Numbered from the stretch's first letter, positions 49,601-62,660 are shown. The stretch: 64,000 bases of DNA from Zonotrichia leucophrys gambelii (GCF_028769735.1 NC_088172.1:67232631-67296630); one strand, 5' to 3'. Notes: generated from the sequence alone by a model not told the origin. Made by a program: numbers and translations.

Positions 49601-52600
49601 TATGTAAAAACCAGGTACCATATACAATTTCTAGGAATGAGAAGCAGGTGTATAAGATAGAACTCTAAAAAAAGAGTTAGGAATTTAAGAATGAAAAAAA
49701 ATTTGTTTGCTTAGACCATTTAAGGCAGTTCATCCAAAACCAAAACAGTATTTCAGCAGAGACTGATTTGGTTTTTTTTCCCAAATCAGAGACAAGGCAT
49801 GGATTTGAAATTAATTTTTACCCTTCACTAGGATCTTACTGCATTTTTAGAAAAGTCCTTGAGGGGGACCCCACTGTGGAGGTGTTCTGGTTCTTATGCA
49901 GGTGGGTTTTGGATGGGAACATTCTGTGTGGAAACTGGTGCAAAGCTGATGGTGTGTGGTAAATAGATGACTCTTCTGACAGGGGCTTTTCTTTTCACAC
50001 ACTTAGCAATGCTAAGGAATAAGCTTCTTTACACAGAGTGGATACAGGTAGATAATCTGAATGGATGTTCTGTAAGACTGTCCCTTAGGAAGTTATTTCA
50101 AATGAGACATTTCCAGTTATCTCTGGAGTGAAACTTGATAATCAGGAAAACATCTGGAGTTCTTAAGCACAAATTCTTTCATGAGTGGAGGAGTCTCAGA
50201 TATGATATTGGTGCTCTCTTGACATCCCAGGGGGGGTGATTGATGTGTAGAAAGATTTGTGTGGGTTCATTTTTAGCGGCATAGATAAGGAAGGCTGGAA
50301 GCACCACAGCTCTCTGTGCTTTTCAGCAAACCCACAGTGAACCACAGTATCACTTCTCTCTTTGAAAACCTGGGGTTGTTGAGCCATGTTTACAAATAAT
50401 AATGGCTGAGGCTGTGTGCCAGTGTGATCAGGGAGTTTAATATTTAATCTCCTGGCTGTCTGTGGAGTGCCCTTGGAGCTGGGTCACTGAGACAGATACC
50501 TGCCTGTGGGAATGGCAAGTGCTCCCCAGGAACTGCAATGCCTTGTGCTGACAAGTCCTTGATGAGTGTGAACTCTCACTGTTTTTTTCATCAAGCTGGC
50601 TGCTGGGGAAGCAGCTCCTGTGAGCTGTGCCAAAGAACAAATCCTATTTTATTTGAAAATGTGTTCAGAATGTAACACGTGAACGGGGGTGTTTCAATGT
50701 TGCTGTATATGTCGGTCAATATGAAATCTCTTGTAAGTCCAGCGTATAAAGCGTGTAATTTTTTACATGTAATTCCACAGAACTTATTTATGTTATTGTA
50801 GTGTACAGTGAATCAGACATAGTGCAATGTATAGTTTGCTCTGGGAGAGGGCTGCAGATGTGTTTGGCTGAGTTTAGACATTGCAGACCTGTTTTCTCTC
50901 ACTTTGCTCTTGTGTTGTTGTTTATATCAGTGCAAGTAGGTGTAAACTGTGGCTAATTCAGGGAGGTGGCAACAACTGCCCAAAGTGCAGAGACTCAGAC
51001 TTTGCATCTCTTATAGTGGGTATTGCACTCTGAAATATATTCCTGTTAATTTCTCTTCCAGAGTGCATTTGAAAAACTACCTCCATTTGGTGGAAAGGGG
51101 TGGTGGTGTGTGTTTCACTATTTGGGGGTTTTGTGGTGGTTTTTTTTGGTTTTTTGTTTCTGATTTTTTTAACAGAAGAGCATACAGAGTTGCTTTATCA
51201 AAACTTTTTCTTTAAATTTCAAAAATAGTGCTGAAGTCATATGGCCAAAGGACATTTAAATGAATAGTTACTAGAAGTTGTTACGGTCTTTTTAATTCCT
51301 CCTTGAAAGCATCCTCAGTTTTGTCTGACATGGACCTAAGACCCCACATCCCATTGTGAAAATATCCCTAATGATGTGCTAGTTCTCAAGGATGTATCAG
51401 AGTGCTGCAGCTGACACCCGGTAACACTGCTCACTCCAGTGCTGGCACACTTTGCCTGGTGGGTGCAAAATCCCTCCTGAAACAGATCTAAGGCCAGAAG
51501 TCAGGATCTGCATTGACTTGCAGGACCATGCAGCAAGCAGCAAAAGAATTGATTTTCACTGAGTCAGAAGGCTGGGCTGAATGCCTGATCCTTTTCTCCC
51601 TTTGGATCTCTTTCCCCATCCCCCATTTTTTCCTGTGGGCAATGGAAGTGTTACTTCTCTTACAAGAACTTAGCAATTTTCTTTTATTTTAGATGATAAT
51701 AGCTAAGCATTGTGGCAAGGTTTTCTTTTTTTCTCTTTTTTTTTCTTCTCCCCAGGACTGAAATTAAAGCAGAGCTTAATTAACAAAGACTAGGGGAGTT
51801 ATGATGAATATCTCTGCTCTGAGACTTATCCTTCCTTAAATTTTATTTTCTCAAAATTAATGTGCATCTAACAACTATGGGGTGCACACACTTATGAGGG
51901 TTGCTGGAAATAACTCCCTTTCCTTGCTTTAACTTGCTTGCAGGGTTTATGCAGGAGAAGAGCTACAAGGACTTGGTTGTTTACCAAGTACAACATAGAG
52001 CTAACCTCTGGCACCAGGTCCAGGAGCTGCTCTGCTGCCTTCTCTCTTTGCTCAGCTGGCCTCCTGCCTAATCTTCCTGCTGTAACTGGGATGTTTGCAG
52101 TTACTTTCCCTCTCAGTAGCAGTTTGTGTTGAATTGTGTGGTCAGAAAGACACAGACAAGATTGTTTGTAGGCTTCTTAAATTACATCAGCTGCAAAAAG
52201 GAGATGGTCCCTGGAGTACACAAGCTGTTCTCCAGGCTAAGATTAATAATCTTGTAGTTTGAAGAATGCTAACTAAGCTTCAAAGAGTGTTTTCTCCCCG
52301 ACATCTCTTCATATACTCCTGTATTTATTCATTAAATTTTAAGCCCAGGAGGGCCCAACTGATTATTGACCCTGTCTCCTGTTCAAGGGCCCATTATATT
52401 AAATTGTCACACAAGGCAGTGGCTGATATATGGCCAAAGCAGAGGGTCCAGAGAGGTGTTTGGTTTTGATAATGGCCATGGCTGTTACCACTTTTAAAGG
52501 CTCTTGGTTAAGTGCTCAAGTGAGGCAGGATGCCTCTGTTACAGTGATCAGACCAAACCTCCTGCTGTAAGCACTTTAAAGCATTGAAAAGAGAAGTTGC

Positions 52601-53703
52601 AAGGGATCTCTGGAGGTTTCTCATGCAAATTCTGCCTCAACTTCAAATCTAGATCATGTTGCTCAGGGTCTTTTTAATTTGAGCTTGACCTGTCTCAGTG
52701 TACTCATTCTGAATCCTCCTGTGCTGCCAAGTACAAATTCTCATGGGAAAATTTTAAATCGGATCCATTAAAAATTCCAAGAGGATCACATCCACGCAGT
52801 TGTTATTGCCAACCCAATTTGTCAAATAATGAACATCTGGTGATGGCATTCGTTGTTTTTATTCAGTAAATCATTGTCATAAACTCTTCCATCTAAGAGC
52901 CTCAAAGCTGACTGAGGCATTGATGTGAACTTCTGTGTGAAATTTGCCATCAGTGGATCCAGTCAAGCCTCCCTCATGGCTGAGGTCTCCTTTGCTGCCT
53001 CAGTTGTGAACCTTTGCACCTCTGGCTCTTGCCTGGAGATGAAAATGTGTAAATACCTTACACTTGGGCTGCTTCCAGCAGAGCCAGATCCAGGCATTTC
53101 TGAAACACCAGTGCAGCGCAGCCTGTGTGCTGCTCCTGGGAGGGCACGGAGCAGCTGCCTCATCACCAGTGTTTGAGGCAAACAGAGCAAGATATGGGAG
53201 CAAACAGTGAACCAGAGTAATTGCACTTCTCTAGGTCTCATGGAAGTATAACAACAGCTTGAAGTGAAATCTGTGTTTGAGGATTCATCAGAACAGCCTT
53301 TGTACAAAAATTAATTGGGTCCTTTCTATCCCCTCTTTTTCTGTTCAAAGATGGGTTAGGGTGGCTTGAGCAAAGCTTTAAATCTCTGTTTCAGTCCTTG
53401 GTCTCTGAGACAGGTTTTGTATCGTCATGTATAACTGCCTTTTATGACAGATCTCAGAAAGAACCACTGTAATTTTTCTAGCCGGCAAGAAAAAGAGATA
53501 AAATAATTTCAAGAGTTTCCAAGTTTTACTCTTGCTAATGATCAGCTTGCCACAGAAGCTCTAAATGATGGGTTGGTGCTACAGATAAGCTGACATAACA
53601 GCTATGGCTGCTAAGTCAGCTCCCCTCCCTTTCCTGTCCTTGGTCTCCTGCTAGTGCTTCTTTAACACTGGAGTGAGCCAGCTCACAGAGCTCAAACAAA
53701 AAG
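46676..53703. other. Intergenic, no gene seen
   Basis: Mixed composition with short frames only. The GC-richer parts at 47.0-47.25 and 53.0-53.2 kb show no recognised domain. A tiny exon-like segment with splice signals lies at about 48653-48690. Nothing here is strong enough to call a gene. Confidence 0.45.
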
Positions 53704-53740
53704 AAAAAATTAGCCCCTTTTTTTTTTCCTTTCTTTTTCC

Positions 53741-53774
<34 letters not shown>

Positions 53775-53779
53775 TCTGT
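53704..53779. repeat. Poly-T tract followed by (GT)n microsatellite
   Basis: A broken T-rich run ends in a pure T tract of about 22 bases (53739-53761), followed directly by about seven GT units. It is likely to be length-polymorphic and prone to sequencing error. Confidence 0.85.
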
Positions 53780-55970
53780 CTTTACTCTTAATTGTGAACT
53801 GCCAGGACTTCAGTTTCTCAATAATTTTGGTTTGATGTGTGCTGTGTAAAGTGAAGTTGTCAACTCCAGCTCATCCCTGCTTGTGCTCCTACTGCATCTC
53901 ATGGCCCCTGTGTTGGGAGGCAGATCTCCTTTAGCTGCAAATTTCCACTTGTTTTGGCTGAGACATAACAGGGGAGAGTTCTTCAGATATCCCCTTGTGA
54001 AACTGTACCTGTTTTGCTGACACTAAATCATTCAATCTCTACTTTCATTGAAGGTTGATTAGTGAAGAGTACAGCCTGATGGAAAGAAAATATATAGGAT
54101 GTGAAGAGAGTGAAGTATGGATAAAACATAATGGGATCCTCTTCAGAAGCCTTTTTTCTTTCAAGGAAATGGAGATTGGCTTCAATAGGGAAAACGTGAT
54201 CTCTAAAACATGATCTCTAAAACATTCCTGCATTTTATGTTAGGTTTTTTTTTTTCCAGGGGAAGATGAATTTTAGGATGGCACATCTAGGGGCAAATAA
54301 ACTATCAGGAATTGAATATCCCATTTAGAAAATGCATCCTTCTGACTTTGTTTTCTTTCTTCTGCCCACAGCACCCAGCCAGACTGGTGGGATCAACACC
54401 CTGTCAAGAGCCACCTCATTCTCGTAAACACACAAAGCCCCAGAAAGAAATGGAGCAAATGTTTCCTATGGTAAGTGTGAAAACCCCAACAATTGCTGGC
54501 TCCTTTCAGCTGAATTTTGCTCTATAATTACTGAGCTGAGTATAGGAAATTAAAGCTGTGTTTTTCAGCAGCTTTTTCCATTGGCCTTACCAGAACTGCA
54601 CTTGGTAGCCATTTCTACAGAGTCATTATTATTGTACTGACACCATCATCAGAGAAAAGAGTTGTGGTGCAAAAAGATTCTATAGCATGTACATGGCCAA
54701 AGAGGAGTCTGTGGCACAGCAGATAATTTACCACAGCACTCTGCAACATCTCCCCCCCTCCATGTCCTGCCCCCCGCAGCTTTTCAGTTTCTAATAGCCT
54801 TTTTTTAAAAAATTGTTTTCTTGTGGGAGCACTGGTGCATGACCCTCCAGAGCTGCAAGGTTAGAGCTTCCTTCTTGAAAAGCTGATGGCAGAGCAGTTG
54901 TCATGAACTGTCATACATGCAGTTGGGAAGGCAATTTGTGGCATCACAAAGGTAAGGAGAAAGGCCAGTTCATGTTATGAGATGACTTGTGAGTGCAAAA
55001 ACGCTATCAAGATGGTTTGGTTTTAAAAACTATTTTGTTTCTTGTCCTTTGCTGTAAAAAATCTATCTGCTCACACAGTGGGGGTGTTATTACAGACTGC
55101 TGCAGGATGGATAGCTCAACATTAGTCTGGTGGTCAAGGGAACCTGCCAAAGCAATTATTCATGAGCTTACCTTACTCTTCCTTCTGACAGCTGCGAAAT
55201 AAGTTTCTAGTAAAAATATGGAGGGTGGTTACCTCCTCTATATCTCTTTCCCTATTTCCCTATTTCCTTGCTCCATGTGAATACTCTGACAGTTCTGTTC
55301 CCGAGTTAGGTTTTTGAGCTTTTGTTTTTTTAGGTTGCAGACTATTGTTGTCTAGTCCTGGGTTGAGCAGTTTGTGTTCTATTTCCATGCCAAAGGTACT
55401 GGCACTGCTTCCACAGAACTTACTGGAAAATAGGAGAGACAGCATCTTACGTGTACCGAGTTTCCTTCGAATTCTGTTAACAGAACTGAATTTAGGAGCA
55501 GCATGAAATCCATACCTATCCATGCATATATATTTAAATCCCTAATTGCTTTAGAAAGGGTGTTCAACTCATTTGTTTGCCAGCAAAGCCACACCATGCC
55601 AGCTCTGACTTCAGGCTGGAGAAGACCACCCTGCAGTTCTCACTGTTGCAGACAATGAGGTCCATTCTGGTTCCCACTGGTGTCTCTTGAAGAGATGTCC
55701 AGCTACCTCAGAACTTCACTGAGTGGCACAACCATCTGCTGAAGCACTCTCAGAAGCATCATGCGCCCAGATTCAGCTCATTTATGGCTGGCACTCCTTG
55801 AGTTCAGGTTTGTGGCTGCTCCCAATCTTGCTTTGAGTTTCTAGGAATTGCTGCATCAGAAATAGTTGTTTGTGAAAATAAAAGTATTAGGGAAAAACTA
55901 TGTGAGCAGGTCAGGACCTTGAAATTCATCTACAGCTGCTTGTCAGAGGGGGCACATCCATCATAGAAGT
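53780..55970. other. Intergenic, with one exon-like segment
   Basis: Mostly unremarkable. It holds a perfect 14-bp tandem dimer (TGATCTCTAAAACA twice, 54197-54224) and the candidate exon at 54372-54470 that is listed separately. Confidence 0.5.
54372..54470 (+). other. Candidate 99-nt exon of unknown transcript
   Basis: A pyrimidine-rich tract with tctgcccacag precedes the segment, and ATG|gtaagtg follows it. The 99 bases are exactly 33 codons and open in phase 0, reading HPARLVGSTPCQEPP and onward with no stop. I do not recognise the peptide. Strong signals at both ends fit a real exon, coding or non-coding, but chance exon-like segments are expected in 50 kb. No partner exon was identified. 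Confidence 0.3.
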
Positions 55971-56565
55971 TGTGTTGGTTTTGGGTGGGGTAGAGTTAAC
56001 TTTCTTCACAATGGCTGGTGTGGGGCTGTGTTTTGGATTTGCGCTGAACACAGGGTTGATAATATTGAGATGTTTCTTTTATTGCTGAGTAGGGCTTGCA
56101 CAGAGACAAGGCCTTTTCTGCTTTTGGTATGGCCATGCTGATGAGGAAGTTGAGAGTGAATGAGAGGCTGGAGGGAGACATGGCCAGGACAGGTGACCCC
56201 AACTGATGACTAAGAGGACATTGCAGACATTGTGGCATCATGCTCATAGTATAAAGTAGGGGAAGAAGGGCATGAGGGGATGCTTGGAGTGATAGCCTTT
56301 GTCTTTCCAAGTAGCCATTGCATGTGATGGGGCCCTGCTGTCCTGGAGATGGCTGGACACCTGTCTTCCTCTGGGAAGTGAATTATTTTCTTGTTTTGCT
56401 TTGCTTGTTTGTGTGGCTTGTCCTTTCCCTATTAAACTGCCTTTGTCTCAGCCCACGAGTTTTCTATCTTTTACTCTTCTGATTCTCTCCCTGATCCTGC
56501 TAGGGGGGAAGTGAGGGAATGTGGCTGCATGGGGTTTGGCTGCTGGCTGGGGTTAACCCATGGCA
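55971..56565 (+). mobile_element. Avian ERVL-type solo LTR, fairly intact
   Basis: The element starts tgtgttggttttgggtgggg and ends ggggttaacccatggca. In between, in order, come the gctggtgtggggctgtgttt block, gacaaggccttttctgc, ccaactgatgac, a TATAAA at 56250-56255, and gatagcctttgtctttccaa. Next are gatggggccctgctgtcctg, gagatggctggacacctg, the poly(A) signal ATTAAA at 56431-56436, and cccacgagttttctatcttt. This matches a very common bird ERVL LTR as I remember it. No internal viral genes flank it. No clear target-site duplication was found. Confidence 0.85.
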
Positions 56566-59500
56566 TAGGTCTAGATGGATAAGCAGCTGCAGAACTGAAT
56601 TTGCACCTTTGAAATTTGGGCAATGCTCAGTAGCTCTGTGTAGATAAACCCTTCCCTCTCTAAACTTTTGCTGTATAAGCAAACAGTAGAGATGGCAGTG
56701 CAGCTGACACTTTTCTGACTCACTAGCTCGTTTTAAACCTCCCGTCCCCTTGCAATATGTTCCTCACTTGCTGCTTCTCTCAGTCCTTGTTTGCTCAATC
56801 TTTTTCAGCACCAAAATGCTGCCCAGCTTTAAAACATTGGTGTAAAGGCCCAAGGTTAAAATACAAATGCCTAAAGTTTGGGGTGGTAGGGAACCTGGGG
56901 CCTAGTGATTGCAGAAGTGCTGGCATCCCACACCTAATTAGGGGCTCAGGGACCGATTTAAAGCCCACAAGCAGCTGTTCATGCTCTCTCTCCTAGAGGG
57001 AGGTAGGGACACCAGCTGAAGTCAGGCACTAAGTATTTTGTGAAATCCAGGCCATGCCTTGGTGTTTGGATCATCCAAAAATTCAAGTCCCATGGATTCT
57101 GAGTGGTGGAGAATATCATGTGTCACTTGTGTGTTCTGGAAAATGGCTCCTGTAGGCTGCAAATTTCAGGCACCCATTTCTAAAAATCTTGAGCTGGAGT
57201 TGCTAGAAGTTGTTCTTTAGGCACAATTCACAGCTTGAGGACCATTTAAAATAAAGCAGACTTTTAAGTGACTTTTATAAGATCAGAGTTTTAGGTATAG
57301 TTCATTAAATTGTTTAATTATGTCAAGAACAACAGCAAATCATGGTGTTTTTTCCTGTTTTGTTTTTTTTCTTCCCCAGCAGTTGGTCTCCTCTCTGCCT
57401 TCATTGCCCAAAATGTAAATGGTTGTAGAAATTTCCAGATGAAAGTTTATGACATAAATGAATTCCTAGTGATTGATTTTTGTATTCCTCTGTGAAATCC
57501 ACACAATGGGAGGTGGCTGCTTATCACTGAGTAAGATCATTGAATGATTTAATAGGGGGTTAAATGAAAAGTAAGAGTTTTCATACTGGTGTGATGTAAA
57601 TCCTGCGTCCAATTAAAGCCTCAAAGCATTTTTTAAAAGCTGTATAAAAGGTGAATCATTTCTGTAAACAGCCCTTAAAGTGAAAACCCATCACCTTTGC
57701 TGTGGAAGAAGTAATACACTCTCAAATACCTCAGCAAACAAAGAGTCCTTTGCCTTCTGTGAGCTGCTCTCCTTTTTTTTCCCAGCAGCTCAGCATGGGG
57801 TGCCAGAAAAATCATTAACGGGCCCATCTTGCACTTCTGGCTTTTCCACACCTGCGGGTCCCCATCTCTGCCGTAGCTTTATGGACCGTGAGGAGGCAGG
57901 TTTGACGCCAGGAAAGACAGGCTCAGCCAACAGCTGCAGGATGGGCAGAGGGCCAGACAGTAAAATGTAAAGAGGAGGAAGGAGAGGGAGCACCTTTGAA
58001 GTTTACCAAAAAAACAAAAGCATGACTTTGACCACTTCCTTTTTTAATTAGCTGTCTCAGGTACATTGAGCCACCAGTTTGAATGGATACTGGCAGGGGG
58101 TTGCTGGAAATGTCGAAGGCAATACTGTAAGGGTTTCAGCACAACGCGACTATTACTTTTTTAACTTTTTTTTTTCTTTTTTTTTTTTTTGGTTGTTTGG
58201 GGTTGGCTTGTTCTTCTGTTTTGTTTTGTTTTGTTCTGTGTTGTTAAGTTAAACATCCTAGCACAATGTCCGGGAAAAGAGTTCATTTCACTTGGGAACG
58301 CCTGAACTACAGCCAAAATCTGTATCTCTTGCAAGTGTGAAAAACAACATTAAAGCTATGTGGAAGGGTACTTGGATCCCACACTAGCCAGGAAATTGAT
58401 GATTACCACTTCCATAGCAACCAGGACACACCTCCAGCACACACAGGTTGAATTTATTTTATTATATGTACATAGTGTTAACTTTTGCTCAATATCCATG
58501 CTAGCACCAGGAGGCTGCTTTTGATTTGTACTACTGTAGCTGAAAACTGAATGGGAGGGATCCTGTAAAGGAATTGCAGTTGCTGCAGGAACCAAACTTT
58601 CCTGTGCCCCCAAGAGGCCAAAAGTTCACTTTGAACTAGTATGTCCCTACTCATGTTTCTATATGCATTTAATTTACAAGGCTTAAGAGTAAGCATTTTC
58701 ATATTTATAATCAATGTTAGGGTCAGATCCAAAGATAAAACTAATAATTAAATTCTATCTACCAGGTAGAGAATTTCTATGGGGTGATGAAGGGATGATA
58801 CAGTCAAATCCTGAACAAGTTCAGCGAGTATTGCTCAAGCCTCAGAAAATTAATTTGAGAATTTACTGAGGATACAAAAAATCCTTCAGATTGAGCAGTG
58901 AAAAAATTAAACAGAATTATCTACTGTGCTGCTGTAAAGTGCACAGTGATCTCACAGTAAAATCCAAAGATGTAATATCAATAACATAAAACTTCATTGT
59001 GCTTTGTAACTGCAGTAGTCTTGAGTCTGTTCTCTGCTTGAAAGCAAAAAACAAGTAACATTAGCTATTACTACAAGTCCACAAAATTCAGGTAGAAATC
59101 CAGCTTTTTATGGAAGTTGAATGTTGTCCAGTGTGTCAGTGTGTTTTAAAAGCCTCAAAGGAGGGAAAAAAAGGACACCAAACTGAATTGTGTTATACAC
59201 AGGTGATTTGCATAATTTAAAGAAAAATTGTTGGAGCATGAAGTAATTATTCTCAAGTGATTTTTCTATACAATATTTTAAAGCAGAAAATTAAAAAGAA
59301 TGCTTAGATTCATGTTGATAAACTGCAGTTGAAATACATAATTTGATATATCATAAGTAAAGAATTTACTTACGTAAATTATTTTAAGATATTATTTAAT
59401 TTATTCCTACATAATCTATTTTTATTAATCTAGTATATAATATAGTATAATATATCAGTCTGTCAGTCCTTGATGATTTTTTCTGTCTCTGGACATAAGA

Positions 59501-59924
59501 ATTAACAGAAAAGCATAGTAGTGAGCATGCAGATTGATGGTTCTGTTCAGCTGAAATCACTCCCAGTTTAGGAGGGTTGATTTAATTTTTTAAGATCAGG
59601 TACTGTAGATAGACTTCATGGTGTTTTCAGAAGTAACTTCTACACACTAATGGCCTTAAAAAAGTCAGTCTACAGTTTATGGCTTGTTGCACTCTCTGCT
59701 TAGTTAAGCACAAGACAAATTCTTTTCTCAATATATTACAATAAAATATGAACAGATAACAGCTTTTTGTAGAGGATGGTAAAATACAGGCGAATCAATA
59801 GCATAGTTCATAAATGCTTTGGTTTATTTTTATGAGGTTCTTGTCAAAACCTGTATATTTTTTTAAAGAATTGGATCTTGGAAAATTCTGTTGACTGCAA
59901 AAGTTTTAGGCCTATTAGGTTATT
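56566..59924. other. Intergenic, no gene seen
   Basis: This holds a T-rich tract with TTTTG units at 58155-58241 and general AT-rich sequence. Short frames lack recognised domains. Confidence 0.45.
58155..58241. repeat. T-rich low-complexity tract with TTTTG repeats
   Basis: Long T runs broken by single C or G residues are followed by about four gttttg units. Confidence 0.8.
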
Positions 59925-60755
59925 GGAACTGTAGAACTGGAAGGTTCTTTTCTTTTAAAGAAAAGGTAATCTAAACCACTCATCTTCCCAGTGCAGCCTC
60001 AGATAATACTCACTCATCATTAATAGATGTTTATATAACTTTTTCTCAGGGACCTGCTTTCCCTGTCAAACTTGGTCCAGATTCTTTGTCTCCTTACCTT
60101 TAAAATATGTATTTCTCAATCTGGAACCTTAACCTTCTTCCTGCAATTAGAGCCAATCCTCTTTTTTAAAATTATTTTAAAGTTATTTTTCCCCAGTAAC
60201 TAAATAAATACCAAAAAACCCCTATAAATTCCTTTACACAGGCTTGCTTATAATAATTTCTTCGGGTTTTTTTTAAGCTATCACCATTTTAATTACTTGC
60301 ATTTTCTGAACTGCTGTTGACCTTCATTGTTCTCTTCAGCTGTCCGTTGTCCCTCTTGGAGCAGCTCACACATACCTGGATGTGGTACTGCCTCAAAGAT
60401 GCAACACAGCATAATGGCTGAATTGTTTTCTTTTGTGATTTCCATCCTGGATTTATGCTTCTGGTGCCTCTTGCAGTGTTTGGGTTTGCAAAGCTTGCAG
60501 TCCTTGGTGGTTGCTCAGCTTTCATCTCACGCTCTGAGCAGCTGCTTGGCAGCCTGGCTCCATGTAGTGTATTATTCTTGCCTGTGTGCACTGTCTTGCA
60601 TTTGTCTGTGCTGCATAGCCTGCTGCTGATGCTTCAGACCGTGCTTTCAATTTGTCCAAATCACTCTGTATTCTAAATCCAGCTTCTGGCAGTCTCTTCC
60701 CACCTCGTGTCATCCGCGGGTTTAATAAAATTATCCACTACTCTGTTGCTGCATG
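59925..60755 (-). mobile_element. Old, decayed CR1-like LINE, 3' end through the RT active-site region
   Basis: Read on the minus strand, the far end near 59925-59960 is the CR1 3' end (gtagaactggaaggttc on +). At 60100-60160 the + text caatctggaaccttaacctt, then cttcctgcaattagagcc, matches the reversed block upstream of it. At about 60705-60728 the minus strand encodes KPADDTRWE, a decayed form of the CR1 reverse-transcriptase KFADDTKLG motif. After a frameshift, IQSDLDKLKARSEAS follows, like the RT segment that comes after it. Frameshifts and stops make it inactive. Divergence suggests an ancient insertion. Confidence 0.6.
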
Positions 60756-62079
60756 ATGTATTGTGGACTCTAAGATCAATACAGGAGGAATACAAATAGA
60801 GTTTGTCAAAAGGATTGAGGCTGTGTCTAGTGGTTCTAATAGTGGTCCTCAGATTACTAAATCAGGAGCTTCACTGATGGTGTATGGATGTACAAGTACT
60901 TACAGCCTGGAAAAGGAGTTGGAAAGCAATGGGAGAAAAAGAAATGTTGTCTGTCTTCCAGACAGAAATACAGCCTGACTTCCTGATAATGCATTAGCAC
61001 CTCTAGTGACAGAACTAAATATTGAATTGGTGATAACAGAAATAATTATTCTGATGAGGCTAGGCTCAGTTTTCCCATGTGTCTTTGTTCCAGGTGATTT
61101 GTGAATGTCAGCAGGGTAAAAGCTGTCCTTATTACACTGAGTTTTGATGATGGCTGTGTTGTCCTCCCTAGATGACTGCCTTTTGTTGTACTGACATTAA
61201 GGAGAATGTCTGTAAACCATGCCCAGGTGAACCATGACTGAAATCCTGCTGCTGTCAGGGAAGTAGAACTGAGTTCTGCCATGACTGGATCAGAGAGAGA
61301 ACATTTCATAAAGGGCTCCAGAAATAATTCTTTTGGTACCTTTCAGCCCTAGCAACATGGGCATCAGTAAATCCTACAGGTTAAGGGGAGTAGGGTGGTT
61401 TGAGGTTTGGGAACTGCCCAGGAATTCCATTGAATCCTGGAGATGGAGGGGGGGGGGGAAATTAAAAGGCATTTTTGTTCACATCAGCATCGAATGCGTG
61501 ATGTAGGAGACTGTAAGCCACCAGGCTGTTTCACAGTGTGATGCTTTGAATGAGCCTTCACATGGGTTTTTCTTCTTTTTAGAATTTAGTCTGTTATCAC
61601 ATTTTTTTCCTTAAGGTAAGAATGGTGAAGTCTCATTGGGAGAAATCAGAGTATTGCACACTGAAAGATTTGTCAGCCTCCAATTCCTGTTTATCCTGTT
61701 AGGTTCACACTTTGGTATTTCTGTTTTATGCTAAACCTGGACGTTGGATTATGTCCCACAGCTGCAGATTTCTGGGCCCTCAGAATTGCAGAGAGGACCT
61801 GAAGAGCCCTGGGAGGAGGTGAGCTCTCCCAGCAAATCTTCACATCATCTCTCTGTTATCCATGCCTTTTCCTCACTCCCTCGCCTCCCAGCCCAGCAGA
61901 AACCCCCAAGGTTTATTTGAACTCTTGTAATTAGATCTGTCTGGGATAACGACCAAAGTGTCAAGGTTTCAAAGAGAAATTCAGAAAAGTCAAGAGCAAG
62001 TAGAGACTTGAAAAGGGAAGTCGGAAAAAAAAAAAAAAAGCTGGTCTTTATCATGGTAATTGTAATGAAGCCAAGCTGG
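60756..62079. other. Intergenic, possible continuation of old LINE
   Basis: The first few hundred bases may continue the decayed CR1 but cannot be followed. A G11 run lies at 61448-61458. No gene was recognised. Confidence 0.4.
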
Positions 62080-62520
62080 AAAAGCGCAGACGAGGGGCTG
62101 TGTTACTGCACTGGGGAGTGCCAGGGCAGCATCCCGGGACAGGGAATTAGGGAACCACGCATTTGCTGTGGGGGCTGCTGTCCCTCGGGCATTTCTGTCC
62201 TCGCTCGGAGCAGCGATGGAGCGGGAAAAGCGGCAAAGCCCTGGCTGGTTGCGGGCGGGCAGAGCGGGATTTGTGCCTGTGCTGCAGCGGCTGGGAGTGC
62301 TCGCGGCCGGGATGGGCTCGGGAGGTGACACCCAGGGCCTGTCCCCGAGCCAGCCGGGCGGGTCTGTGCCCGGGGACACGCTGGGCATGGGCACGGAGCC
62401 GATGCAGGGAATAATGGGTGGAGGGAAGTGGTTTCTCAGGGAAGGAACCCCCGTTTCTGTGGGGCCGCCGCCTCCGAGCGGGCACAGCCCCGGGTCCCCT
62501 CCTGCGCCGCTGCAATCAGG
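62080..62520. promoter_or_regulatory. Orphan CpG island
   Basis: About 440 bases are rich in CpG (for example ggagcagcgatggagcggg and gtgctcgcggccgggatggg) in AT-rich surroundings. The + frame is open for 168 codons from 62168, but its product matches no family I know and is of the Gly/Pro-rich type that GC-rich DNA gives by chance. A distal promoter of a non-coding RNA or of the next gene is the more likely reading. Confidence 0.5.
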
Positions 62521-62660
62521 CTCTAATCAATTAGGCAAATTGACTGCGGGAGTGAGCCATTTCCTACTCCTGGCAGCTACAGCGGCTCCTGTTAACTCCC
62601 CACTTCCCAAGAACTCTGGTCTTCTCCACCTTAGGCTTTTGGGTTTGATTTTTTTTTTCC
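62521..62660. promoter_or_regulatory. Possible conserved element with paired-homeodomain site
   Basis: Immediately beside the CpG island lies TAATCAATTA (62524-62533), a P2-type TAAT-NN-ATTA palindrome, followed by aggcaaattgac. The block is compositionally distinct and resembles conserved non-coding elements. Conservation itself cannot be judged from one genome. Confidence 0.25.
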
